The notes under the pieces are model-generated. The model had not been told where the DNA came from, did no database searches, and saw only the letters and a program-made list of their open reading frames with translations. The position numbers and the translations under genes are program-made. Shown piece after piece: positions 42,400-50,445 of a stretch of 61,651 bases of DNA. This DNA is from an uncultured Bacteroidales bacterium (GTDB lineage Bacteria > Bacteroidota > Bacteroidia > Bacteroidales > UBA932): positions 1 to 61,651 of the forward strand of contig CAJONI010000019.1 of the NCBI GenBank assembly GCA_905235995.1, given 5' to 3'. How positions within the stretch are numbered: the stretch's first letter is position 1; each line of letters begins with the position of its first letter.

Positions 42400-42882
42400 T
42401 TATTCTTCGCCCTCGCTGCGGTTTGCTTCGCGGACGCGGTAGTTTATCATGCTGATGATGCGCAGGAGATCCTTGCGGTAGCCCTCCACGTACACATGCC
42501 CACCTTCCTCGAAGAAAGTAATCCGGTCTTCATACATTCGCGTAAGACGCTGATAGGCACTCTGTTTCACATAGGAAGCGGCGCCCTGCCCGGGATTCTC
42601 GCGCACGTAGCCGAAGCCTTTCATCACCTCGTCCAGCATGTCGGAGTTCGACGCCACGGAGTCGAGCATCATCTCCTTCTTCTGGAAGCTGAGGTAGGGG
42701 TAGAAGGCAGCCACCACCACGAAGAACAGCAGGATCTTCGGCAAAGACCCTTCCTTGAACAGCTCCACGAACGAGAGCCCTGCAAGCTTCTGCGAGGAGA
42801 ACATGTAGACTACTCCTACTATCAGGATGAAAATTACGGCGAAGTAAACCAGGTATTTGAGAGAGCGGATAAGATATCTCAT
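42400..42882 (-). CDS. Small membrane protein, unknown function
   Basis: 160 residues. Two hydrophobic helices (YLVYFAVIFILIVGVVYMF and KILLFFVVVAAFYPYLSF) followed by a soluble C-terminal part (about 65-160) with YVKQSAYQRLTRMYEDRI and GHVYVEGYRKDLLRIISMI. No family is recognised with certainty; it looks like a protein shared by related Bacteroidales. First gene of a run with the DUF2007 and alanine-symporter genes; its promoter is back to back with that of the coiled-coil gene. Confidence 0.6.
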   Translation of the reverse strand: MRYLIRSLKYLVYFAVIFILIVGVVYMFSSQKLAGLSFVELFKEGSLPKILLFFVVVAAFYPYLSFQKKEMMLDSVASNSDMLDEVMKGFGYVRENPGQGAASYVKQSAYQRLTRMYEDRITFFEEGGHVYVEGYRKDLLRIISMINYRVREANRSEGEE

Positions 42883-42891
42883 GATGTAAAA

Positions 42892-42922
42892 TTGTTAATT
42901 TTCACAAATTTATATATTTTTG
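42892..42922 (+). promoter_or_regulatory. Promoter for the coiled-coil membrane protein gene
   Basis: TTG (42892-42894) and TATTTTTG (42915-42922) are 20 bp apart, a full consensus match. The ATG is at 42951. Confidence 0.6.
42905..42912 (-). promoter_or_regulatory. -7 box for the 42882-40798 run
   Basis: TAAATTTG on the minus strand, 22 bases before the ATG at 42882. It lies between the -33 and -7 elements of the opposite promoter, so the two may compete for polymerase. Confidence 0.5.
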
Positions 42923-42950
42923 CGTAAACAAACTCGAAAAACAAGAAGTT

Positions 42951-43880
42951 ATGGAAGAACTTGATGAAGAGATGATCCAGTTTGAGAAGGATCACCCGAA
43001 GTTTTCCAAAGGCGGCGGAAACAGCGGGAACATGAAGACCCTGGCCATAGTGCTGGGCGTCGTGGCCGCAGCTCTCCTCATCACTCTCATAGTGATGCTT
43101 GTCCAGAAGAACGCTCTGGTGAAGGACCTCAATATCGATAAGGAAAACCTCACCAACGAGCTCATCGAACTTCAGGGAGACTACGAGGCCCTGTCCACCA
43201 ACAACCAGGCCTTGAGTGATTCTCTCGATGTCGAGAAGGAAAAAGTAGGCCAGCTCATCGAGCGCCTGCAGAAGACCGAAGCCACCAACCGCGCGAAGAT
43301 ACGCCAATACGAGAAGGAGCTCGGCACCCTGCGCTCCATCATGAAGGGCTATATCCATCAGATCGACTCCCTCAATACGCTCAATACCTCGCTCCGTCGC
43401 GAAGCCAGCGCAGCCCGCAAGGAAGCGCAGGAAAGCAAGCAGCAGTACGAGGATCTCCGCACCACCACCGACGAACTCTCGAGGATAGCCTCCGCCGGTG
43501 CCGTGGTCAAGGGACGCGGCTTCAACCTTGTGGCCCTCAACGACTCCAACAAGGCCACCGACCGCAGCAGCCGCACGCGCAAGCTCCGCGCATGCCTGAG
43601 TCTGATCGAGAACAGCATCGCCGAACGCGGCTGGCGTACCGTCTACATCCGGGTCAAGGGTCCCGATGACATCCTGATGACCGACGACGGCGGCAAGATC
43701 TTCACCTGCAACGGCGAACAGATGGTCTTCTCCGAGTCCCGCGAGGTTGACTACCAGGGCGAGGAAGTTGAGATCTGCATCTACTTCGCCTCATCCTCCG
43801 GCTTCGAGAAGGGCCGCTACACGGTGGACTTCTACACCACCGAGACCAAGCTCGGCTCGGCTGAGATGATTCTGAAGTAG
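42951..43880 (+). CDS. Single-pass membrane coiled-coil protein, unknown function
   Basis: 309 residues. A short acidic cytoplasmic start, one membrane helix (LAIVLGVVAAALLITLIVML, about 30-50), a long coiled coil (about 55-180) and a C-terminal folded domain of about 120 residues (VVKGRGFNLVALNDSNKA, RTRKLRACLSLIENS, EICIYFASSSGFEKGRYTVD). The C-terminal half looks like a conserved extracytoplasmic domain seen in Bacteroidales hypotheticals. Function not recognised. hemW starts 6 bases after the stop. Confidence 0.65.
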   Translation: MEELDEEMIQFEKDHPKFSKGGGNSGNMKTLAIVLGVVAAALLITLIVMLVQKNALVKDLNIDKENLTNELIELQGDYEALSTNNQALSDSLDVEKEKVGQLIERLQKTEATNRAKIRQYEKELGTLRSIMKGYIHQIDSLNTLNTSLRREASAARKEAQESKQQYEDLRTTTDELSRIASAGAVVKGRGFNLVALNDSNKATDRSSRTRKLRACLSLIENSIAERGWRTVYIRVKGPDDILMTDDGGKIFTCNGEQMVFSESREVDYQGEEVEICIYFASSSGFEKGRYTVDFYTTETKLGSAEMILK

Positions 43881-43886
43881 CCTTCG

Positions 43887-44963
43887 ATGGGCGGCCTATA
43901 CGTCCATTTCCCTTTTTGCGCGGTTCGCTGCATCTACTGCGACTTCTACGCGCGGGTAAGGAAAGACTGGACGCCCTACGTGGACGCATTGCTCCGCGAG
44001 GCCGCTGAAAGGAAGGAAGACTGGACCGGCGTCCCCCTCTCCACGATGTATTTCGGCGGGGGGACGCCTTCCATTCTGCCCGAAAGCGAGCTGGCCCGGG
44101 CAGCCGTCGGGCTGCGCAATATCCTGTCGCTGAATCCGCAGGAGTTTACCGTCGAGGTCAACCCCGACGACGTGACGCCGGCCAAGGCCGCCGCATGGCG
44201 GGCCATGGGTGTCACGCGGGTCAGCATGGGGGTTCAGACGTTCGACGATGCGCAGCTGGAATGGATGCACCGCAGGCATACTGCGGCCGGTGCGGTGGAA
44301 GCCTTCGGGACCCTTCGCAGGGCAGGCTTCGACAACCTGTCGCTGGACCTGATCTTCGGGTTCACGGGCCTCTCCGACGAGACCTGGGCGCACAGCGTCG
44401 ATGCGGCCCTGGCCCTGTCCCCCGAGCACATTTCCTGCTATCAGATGACAGGACGCTATGCCGACCCCGACGAAGACCGCTGCCGCAGGCAGTACGCCAT
44501 GCTGCAGGGAAGGCTTGCAGGGGCAGGCTTCCTGCAGTATGAGATTTCGAACTATGCCAGGCCGGGCTTCGAATCCCGGCACAACAGCGCCTACTGGACC
44601 CGTGCGCCCTACCTCGGCCTTGGCGCCGGCGCCCATTCCTTCGACGGCAAAGGCCTTCGCAGCTGGAACACTCCCGACATAGACTCCTACATCGCCTCCC
44701 GCCCCGGTGGCAGCGAGACTCTCTCCGAGCGTGAATCCTATGAGGAAAAGCTCATGCTCGGACTACGGACGGTCGCGGGGCTACCCTATGCGGCACTGAC
44801 TCCGAAGGAACGGCAGTGGCTTTCCGAAAAGAAACCGGTCCTGGACTCTCTGTCCAAGACCGGCAAACTGTCGTTGGAACCGGACCGGATACGGATTCCC
44901 GCAGGGGAACTCTTCGTATCCGACTGGATCATCAGCCAAGTATTCCCGGAGCGTAAGGGGTGA
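43887..44963 (+). CDS. hemW: Radical SAM protein HemW (heme chaperone)
   Basis: 358 residues. The iron-sulfur motif is Cys11, Cys15, Cys18 in FCAVRCIYCDF; YFGGGTPSIL and VEVNPDDVT follow, and SMGVQTFDDAQL is the HemN/HemW signature. HemW lacks the extra N-terminal residues of HemN and acts as heme chaperone rather than coproporphyrinogen dehydrogenase. Its end overlaps sdhC convergently by 32 bp, the longest such overlap here. Confidence 0.9.
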   Translation: MGGLYVHFPFCAVRCIYCDFYARVRKDWTPYVDALLREAAERKEDWTGVPLSTMYFGGGTPSILPESELARAAVGLRNILSLNPQEFTVEVNPDDVTPAKAAAWRAMGVTRVSMGVQTFDDAQLEWMHRRHTAAGAVEAFGTLRRAGFDNLSLDLIFGFTGLSDETWAHSVDAALALSPEHISCYQMTGRYADPDEDRCRRQYAMLQGRLAGAGFLQYEISNYARPGFESRHNSAYWTRAPYLGLGAGAHSFDGKGLRSWNTPDIDSYIASRPGGSETLSERESYEEKLMLGLRTVAGLPYAALTPKERQWLSEKKPVLDSLSKTGKLSLEPDRIRIPAGELFVSDWIISQVFPERKG

Positions 44964-45630
44964 GGCCGCAGATGGCGTTGGCCTTGCAGAAGGCGTAGAC
45001 GGCCACCATGACGAAGCCCAGCATCAGCAGGGTCACGTAGACTAAGCCGATCACCTTGCAGCGCTTGAACCAGATCTCGTTGTTCCATCCGAGGGTCTGG
45101 AGGGCGCTCCAGAAACCGTGGGAGAGGTGGAACCAGATGACCACGAACCAAAGCAGGTACATCAGGCAGATCCACCAGCGGCCGAAGGTCGCCTCCATAA
45201 GCATGTAGGGGTCCTCCTCAGCTCCGCCGAGCCAGTTCTGCAGCTGCATCTTGGCCCAGAAATCGGTCAGGTGGAGGATGATGCCCAGCAGCACGAGCAG
45301 TCCGAGCACCAGCATGTTGCGTGCGGCCCAGGAGTCGGTCTTTGCCTGGTTGGGCACTGCATAGCGCTGCGTCCCGCGGGCCTTGTAGTTGCCCAGGTTC
45401 AGGATCAGGGCGTAGATGATGTGCACCAGGAACAAGGCTGCGAGCACGGGTACGACGACGTTTACCCAGCCCATGGAGAGGATTTCACAGATAGTGCCGT
45501 AGACCACGCTCTGGGGATCGAAGACGTAGGTCAGGTTCATTATCATGTGGAAGGTGAGGAAGAGGATCATGCAAATGCCGCTGACGCTCATGATCAGCTT
45601 TTTGCCGATGGAAGACGAGAATATGCTCAT
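44932..45630 (-). CDS. sdhC: Succinate dehydrogenase/fumarate reductase cytochrome b subunit
   Basis: 232 residues, five membrane helices, the single-chain diheme type of Bacteroidota. MSIFSSSIGKKLIMSVSGI at the start, histidines in LTFHMIMNL, VHIIYAL, ILHLTDFW and WFHLSHGF that would coordinate the two hemes. The subunit anchors SdhAB and exchanges electrons with quinone. Start at 45630 rather than 45687, because the longer form begins upstream of the -7 box. Odd: sdhA and sdhB, normally directly downstream, are absent; hemW occupies the site on the other strand. Confidence 0.9.
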   Translation of the reverse strand: MSIFSSSIGKKLIMSVSGICMILFLTFHMIMNLTYVFDPQSVVYGTICEILSMGWVNVVVPVLAALFLVHIIYALILNLGNYKARGTQRYAVPNQAKTDSWAARNMLVLGLLVLLGIILHLTDFWAKMQLQNWLGGAEEDPYMLMEATFGRWWICLMYLLWFVVIWFHLSHGFWSALQTLGWNNEIWFKRCKVIGLVYVTLLMLGFVMVAVYAFCKANAICGLTPYAPGILG

Positions 45631-45657
45631 AGTGTCGTTTTGGTTCGGTTTATTATG

Positions 45658-45665
45658 CAAAGATA
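45658..45665 (-). promoter_or_regulatory. -7 box for sdhC
   Basis: TATCTTTG on the minus strand, exact match, 27 bases before the ATG at 45630. Confidence 0.5.
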
Positions 45666-45674
45666 GGTGGAAAG

Positions 45675-45705
45675 TTGATAAAATCATAATAAATGGCTAT
45701 TTTTG
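45675..45705 (+). promoter_or_regulatory. Promoter for the pyrH operon
   Basis: TTG (45675-45677) and TATTTTTG (45698-45705) are 20 bp apart. The box ends 4 bases before the pyrH ATG, so the mRNA is probably leaderless. Confidence 0.6.
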
Positions 45706-45709
45706 TTTC

Positions 45710-46420
45710 ATGAAATACCAGAGAATCCTCCTCAAATTGAGCGGCGAGGCGCTCGGCGGTCCGGACGGGACAGGCCTGGACGAGCAGGTCATGGCGAGCT
45801 ATGCCTCACAGATCGCATCGATAGTGAACAAAGGCGTCCAGGTGGCGATAGTCATCGGCGGCGGCAACATCTTCCGCGGACTGAGCGGAGCCCAAAAAGG
45901 CTTCGACCGTGTCCACGGCGACCAGATGGGCATGCTCGCGACGGTGATCAACAGCATCGGCCTTTCGGTCGCACTGCGCAGCGCCGGCCTCAAGGCGGAA
46001 GTGTTCACGTCCACCCCCATGCAGCCCATGGCGCGCTACTATATGCGCGACGAGGTCGAAGCCTGGATGAAGGCCGGAGGAGTGGCCCTGATAGCCGGAG
46101 GAACCGGCAACCCCTTCTTCTCCACCGATTCCGCCGCCGCCCTGCGCGCCTGCGAGCTCCACTGCGATGTCCTGCTCAAGGGCACGAAGGTAGACGGTGT
46201 GTACGACGCCGACCCCGTCAAGAACCCCGGAGCCAAACGCTACGAGACCCTGTCATTTGTCAAGGCCATAGCCGACAACCTCCGCGTGATGGACCTGACC
46301 GCCTTCACCATGTGCAGTGAGAACGGCATGCCGATCGTAGTGTTCAACATGAACGAAAAGGGCACCCTCGAGCAGGTGGTCGAAGGCAAGGGCCGCTTCA
46401 CAATTCTCAGTAACAAATAA
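45710..46420 (+). CDS. pyrH: UMP kinase
   Basis: 236 residues. LLKLSGEALGG, VIGGGNIFRG, GTGNPFFSTDSAAALRA and KGTKVDGVYDADP are all PyrH motifs of the amino-acid-kinase fold. It phosphorylates UMP to UDP. The ATG at 45710 lies directly after a consensus promoter; the longer form from 45545 would run through the sdhC promoter region. frr follows after 12 bases, the standard neighbour. Confidence 0.96.
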   Translation: MKYQRILLKLSGEALGGPDGTGLDEQVMASYASQIASIVNKGVQVAIVIGGGNIFRGLSGAQKGFDRVHGDQMGMLATVINSIGLSVALRSAGLKAEVFTSTPMQPMARYYMRDEVEAWMKAGGVALIAGGTGNPFFSTDSAAALRACELHCDVLLKGTKVDGVYDADPVKNPGAKRYETLSFVKAIADNLRVMDLTAFTMCSENGMPIVVFNMNEKGTLEQVVEGKGRFTILSNK

Positions 46421-46432
46421 AAACATATACCG

Positions 46433-46996
46433 ATGATCGATAAAGCCAAAGCCGTCATCGAAGCCGCCAAGGAGAAAATGCAGGCGACGGTGACCTATCT
46501 TGACGAAGACCTCAAGACCTACCGCGCAGGCAAGGCCAACCCCGCGGTCTTCGACAGTGTCATGGTCAGCTACTATGGCACCATGACCCCCATCCCGCAG
46601 GTGGCCAGCATCGCCACCCCCGACGCAAAGACCATGCTCATCCAGCCCTGGGACCGCACCCTCCTCAAGCCGGTCGAGAAGGCAATCATGGACGCTAACC
46701 TCGGCTTCACCCCGCAGAACAACGGCGAAGTGATACGCATCAACATCCCCGCGATCACGGAAGAGCGCCGCAAGGAGCTGGTCAAGAAAGCCCGCACTTC
46801 GGGCGAAAGCGCCAAGGTCGGTGTGCGCAACGCCCGCCGCGACGCCATCGAAAACCTGAAGAAACTTCAGAAGGACGGCCTCCCCGAAGACTCCGAGAAG
46901 GACTTTGAAGACGAAGTCCAGAAACTCACCGACAACTTCTCCAAGAAAGTCGACGAACTCCTCACCGCCAAGGAGAAGGAGATCATGACGGTGTAG
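46433..46996 (+). CDS. frr: Ribosome recycling factor
   Basis: 187 residues, two-domain RRF: YRAGKANPAVFDSVMVSYYG, TPIPQVASIATPDAKTM, IPAITEERRKELVKKA, VRNARRDAIENLKKL. It splits post-termination ribosomes with EF-G. Second gene of the pyrH operon; 19 bases before the delta prime gene. Confidence 0.96.
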   Translation: MIDKAKAVIEAAKEKMQATVTYLDEDLKTYRAGKANPAVFDSVMVSYYGTMTPIPQVASIATPDAKTMLIQPWDRTLLKPVEKAIMDANLGFTPQNNGEVIRINIPAITEERRKELVKKARTSGESAKVGVRNARRDAIENLKKLQKDGLPEDSEKDFEDEVQKLTDNFSKKVDELLTAKEKEIMTV

Positions 46997-47015
46997 GCAG
47001 GCTCCCACACCGGTT

Positions 47016-48062
47016 ATGCGCTTCTCTGAAATCATAGGCAACGATGCGCTCAAGGGGGCTCTCGTCCGCATGGTGCGGGACGGGAGGCTCGGCCATGCCA
47101 TCCTCTTCACTGAAGCGGACGGCGGCGGCGCCCTGCCCATGGCCCTGGCGCTGGCCCAGTACGTCAACTGCCAGGACAAGGGCGAAGACGACTCCTGCGG
47201 AGTCTGCCCGTCGTGCCACAAATACCAGAAGCTCATACATCCGGACCTGCATTTCGCCTTTCCTGCCAGCAGCAGTGCTCTGCTCTCCGAAAGCGAAAAG
47301 AAAGCCCCCGTGTCGGACTATTTCCTGCCAAAGTTCCGGGAACTGGCCCTGGCAAACCCCTACTTCACCGAACAGGACCTCTACTCCCAGCTCGAGATAG
47401 AGAACAAGAGCGGCCTGATCGGGGTCAACGAAGCAAAACGCATCTTCGAGAAGCTCTCCCTCCGCGCCGCCGAAGGCGAATGGAAGACAATGATAGTCTT
47501 CCTGCCGGAGAAGATGAACCTGGAAGCTGCCAACAAGCTCCTCAAACTGCTCGAGGAGCCGCCCCAGGGCACGCTGTTCCTGCTGGTGTCGCACCATCCC
47601 GAACGCCTGCTCTCCACCATACGTTCCCGCTGCCAGCGCATAGACCTGCAACCCCTCACCCGGGAGCAGCGACTGCGCACCGGCGGCGACGCCCCCGACA
47701 ACGCCGAGTACCGCGAGATAGCCAAGTCGCTGCTCGAGGCCGGATTGTCGAAGCAGGTCCTGGCATTGTTCCCCCAATGGGAGATGCTCGCCGACCTCGG
47801 ACGCGAGAACCAGAGGGAATGGTGCCTGTACATGCAAAACTACCTGAGAAAGATATACCTGGTCGCACAGGGGCTCGACGGCCTGGCCGACCTCTCCTCC
47901 ACGGAAGAGACCACCATCCGCTCGTTCGCCTCCAGGATCAAGCCCACGTTCTACGAAAAGGCTTTCGGCCTGCTCGACTCCACCATTTCGGCCGTCGGCA
48001 GCAACGTAAACGCGAAGCTCACTTTCTGCGACCTGTCCAACCGACTTCTGTTAGCCCTTTAG
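47016..48062 (+). CDS. holB: DNA polymerase III subunit delta prime
   Basis: 348 residues, AAA+ clamp-loader subunit. The N-terminus MRFSEIIGNDALKGALVRMV and a zinc-binding set Cys52, Cys61, Cys64, Cys67 (SCGVCPSCHK) are typical. The Walker A region is degenerate (TEADGGGALP), as expected for the non-hydrolysing delta prime. MNLEAANKLLKLLEEPP and STIRSRCQRI follow. It is slightly divergent from enterobacterial HolB, as usual in Bacteroidota. ricT begins 4 bases after its stop. Confidence 0.88.
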   Translation: MRFSEIIGNDALKGALVRMVRDGRLGHAILFTEADGGGALPMALALAQYVNCQDKGEDDSCGVCPSCHKYQKLIHPDLHFAFPASSSALLSESEKKAPVSDYFLPKFRELALANPYFTEQDLYSQLEIENKSGLIGVNEAKRIFEKLSLRAAEGEWKTMIVFLPEKMNLEAANKLLKLLEEPPQGTLFLLVSHHPERLLSTIRSRCQRIDLQPLTREQRLRTGGDAPDNAEYREIAKSLLEAGLSKQVLALFPQWEMLADLGRENQREWCLYMQNYLRKIYLVAQGLDGLADLSSTEETTIRSFASRIKPTFYEKAFGLLDSTISAVGSNVNAKLTFCDLSNRLLLAL

Positions 48063-48066
48063 CCCT

Positions 48067-49245
48067 ATGGAAGACATAGCCGTAAAAGAAAAGGGTACGA
48101 CCCTGTACGACTGCTCACGCGGATGCGAAGTGGAACGCACTCCCATCGGCGAGCTCAAAATCAAATACAACCCCAGCTGCTGCAAGCTGAGCGACTACGA
48201 CTGGATGGACGGCATCCACCAGGCCCGTTACAGCGACCTTTTCGAGGTCCGCTTCAAGAATACCCGCAAGGTCTTTTTCCGCAACACCTCCGGCCAGATC
48301 ATCAAGAAAGGAGACCTGGTGGTGGTGGAGGCCGCCAGCGGACACGACGTGGGCATAGTGACCCTCGACGGGCCCGTCGTGCTGGAACAGCTTGCCCGCC
48401 GCCGCATCGACCCCGACACCTACGAATTCCGCCGTATCTACCGGAAAGCGAAGATTCTCGACATCGAACGCTGGCAGGAGGCCATCGCCCGGGAACACAA
48501 GACCATGATCCGTTCCCGCCAGCTGGCCGCCCGCCTCGGCCTCGACATGAAGATCGGCGACGTGGAATTCCAGGGCGACGGCACCAAGGCCATCTTCTAC
48601 TACATAGCCGACCAGCGGGTGGACTTCCGCCAGCTGATCAAGGATTTCGCCGAAGAGTTCCATATCCGCGTGGAAATGAAGCAGATCGGCGCCCGGCAGG
48701 AAGCCGGCCTGATCGGCGGCATCGGGGTCTGCGGCCGCGCGCTCTGCTGCGCGAACTACATGTCCGACTTCCAGTCGATCACCACGCAGGCAGCCCGGGT
48801 GCAGGACCTCTCGCTCAATCCCCAGAAACTCGCCGGCCAGTGCAGCAAGCTCAAATGCTGCATCAACTACGAGGCCGCGATCTACGCCGACGCCCAGCAC
48901 AGGCTACCCGACGTTCATGGTCCGATAGAACTTGAAGACGGCCAGGCCTGGCTCATGAAGACCGACATTCTCTCGGGTATCATGTACTTCTCCTATGAGC
49001 ACGGCAGCATGTCGAACCTGCATCCCGTTTCCGCAGCACGCGTGCGCGAGATCCTCTCGGAGAACCGCCGCGGAGTCAAGCCCGCATCGCTGCAGAATGG
49101 CGGACGCGCTTCTCATGAGACAGAATTCATCAGCGCCGTGGGCGACGACAGCATCACCCGTTTCGACGAACAGAAGAAGCGCCGCGGTGGACACCACAGG
49201 GGCGGCGGAAGAAAGAGGTCCGGTGGAAATGGCAACCAGAAATAA
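48067..49245 (+). CDS. ricT: PSP1-domain protein (RicT/YaaT-like)
   Basis: 392 residues. The PSP1 core has VRFKNTRKVFFRN, then GDLVVVEAASGHDVGIVTL and the cysteine cluster GIGVCGRALCCANYM, GQCSKLKCCINYE. In Bacillus RicT (YaaT) forms a [4Fe-4S] Y-complex affecting RNase Y; whether that role holds in Bacteroidota is unknown. The C-terminal tail is rich in Arg, Lys, Gly and His. The gldH start lies 17 bases inside its end. This order (delta prime-ricT-gldH) is a recurrent Bacteroidota cluster. Confidence 0.85.
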   Translation: MEDIAVKEKGTTLYDCSRGCEVERTPIGELKIKYNPSCCKLSDYDWMDGIHQARYSDLFEVRFKNTRKVFFRNTSGQIIKKGDLVVVEAASGHDVGIVTLDGPVVLEQLARRRIDPDTYEFRRIYRKAKILDIERWQEAIAREHKTMIRSRQLAARLGLDMKIGDVEFQGDGTKAIFYYIADQRVDFRQLIKDFAEEFHIRVEMKQIGARQEAGLIGGIGVCGRALCCANYMSDFQSITTQAARVQDLSLNPQKLAGQCSKLKCCINYEAAIYADAQHRLPDVHGPIELEDGQAWLMKTDILSGIMYFSYEHGSMSNLHPVSAARVREILSENRRGVKPASLQNGGRASHETEFISAVGDDSITRFDEQKKRRGGHHRGGGRKRSGGNGNQK

Positions 49246-49726
49246 CCTTCATCTCCACATACTGCTGCTGATGCTGTGCATGCTCGCCTCGGCCTGCACA
49301 CAGTCTGAAAGCGGTTATCGCTATGTCGCCACAGAAGAAGCCAGGGAAGCCGACGGCGTTTTCCTGTTTGACGCCGAGCTCGGCGACACGACCCTGGCCT
49401 ATACCCTGAACCTCGCCGCAAGGGTGGTGACCAGCCGCATTCCCGACCGTCTCCTGAGGCTCGACATCCTCGTCACCGACCCGCTCGGCGCCCCGACCAT
49501 CGACCATGTGACCATACCCCTGCGTGAAGGGCCCGGGATCCGGCTCAAGCTGGGCAGCGGTTCCGTGATTGACATCGAGACCGCCTGGCAGAAGGACCTG
49601 CACGTACCTGCCTCCCGGACGGGACGCTGGCAGATCGCCGTCACAGCGGCCGACACTGCGCAACTCTACGCCCTCTACGGCATAGGATTCTCATATAGCG
49701 GAACGCCATGGGAAAAGGGAAACTGA
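49229..49726 (+). CDS. gldH: Gliding-motility-type lipoprotein GldH
   Basis: 165 residues. Lipoprotein signal with lipobox LASAC at Cys23. The mature part is a small beta domain (LLRLDILVTDPLGAPTID, WQIAVTAADTAQLYALYGIG). Length, the Cys position and its place after ricT match GldH, which is found in gliding and non-gliding Bacteroidota; in the latter its role is unclear. It overlaps ricT by 17 bases and trmB by 19 bases. Confidence 0.75.
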   Translation: MATRNNLHLHILLLMLCMLASACTQSESGYRYVATEEAREADGVFLFDAELGDTTLAYTLNLAARVVTSRIPDRLLRLDILVTDPLGAPTIDHVTIPLREGPGIRLKLGSGSVIDIETAWQKDLHVPASRTGRWQIAVTAADTAQLYALYGIGFSYSGTPWEKGN

Positions 49727-50445
49727 AGAAATTCCAGGAAAACGAGACCTTCGCCTGCCTGGTGCAGCCCACGACCGACGAAGTGCTCCGCACCGACCAC
49801 CGCCTCAAGGGAAACTGGGGGCGGGACATGTTCCACAACGACAATCCCATAGTCCTGGAGCTCGGCTGCGGGAAGGGAGAATACACCATCGCGCTGGCGG
49901 AACGCTTCCCCGACAAGAATTATATCGGCATCGACATCAAGGGTGCACGGCTCTGGAAGGGAGCCAGGTACGCAACGACGCACCAGCTTGGCAACGTAGC
50001 CTTCGTGCGCACGAGGGTGGAATTCATCGACTCGCTCTTCGCTCCCGGAGAAGTGTCCGAGATTTGGCTCACCTTCTCCGACCCGCAGGAGAGCAAACCC
50101 CGCAAGAGGCTAACCCATCCCATATTCCTCGAGCGCTACCGCCGCATCCTCGCTCCCGGAGGGACGGTGCATCTCAAGACCGACAGCCGTCTGCTCCACC
50201 ATTTCACCCTGGAGACGGCCCGTTGCAACGGACTGCCCGTCATCGAGCACCATGAAGACATCTACGGAAGCGGCAGGGCCGACGAGCTGCTGTCCATCCA
50301 GACTTTCTACGAGAAGAATTTCCTGGCGCAGGGCATACCCATCACCTACATGGCCTTCCGCATAGACGGCACGGCTCCGCTGGCCGAGCCCGATTGGGAC
50401 CAGCAACCCTACCAGCAGACCTACAAGACCATTACGCGGTCCTGA
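49708..50445 (+). CDS. trmB: tRNA (guanine-N7)-methyltransferase
   Basis: 245 residues. LELGCGKGEYTIALAERFP is SAM motif I; GIDIKGARLWKGA follows, and IWLTFSDPQESKPRKRLTHP matches the TrmB FPDPWxKxRHxKRR-type motif with Ser replacing the first Pro. It makes m7G46 in tRNA. Last gene of the pyrH operon; its end overlaps the convergent polyprenyl synthetase gene by 14 bp. Confidence 0.92.
   Translation: MGKGKLKKFQENETFACLVQPTTDEVLRTDHRLKGNWGRDMFHNDNPIVLELGCGKGEYTIALAERFPDKNYIGIDIKGARLWKGARYATTHQLGNVAFVRTRVEFIDSLFAPGEVSEIWLTFSDPQESKPRKRLTHPIFLERYRRILAPGGTVHLKTDSRLLHHFTLETARCNGLPVIEHHEDIYGSGRADELLSIQTFYEKNFLAQGIPITYMAFRIDGTAPLAEPDWDQQPYQQTYKTITRS

Noticed and set aside
44560-44585. Possible further copy of the ATGCCGGG hairpin inside hemW
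   Set aside because: CCGGGCTTCGAATCCCGG is only a weak imperfect stem, and the protein sequence (RPGFESRHNSAYW) is the normal HemW motif, so no insertion.
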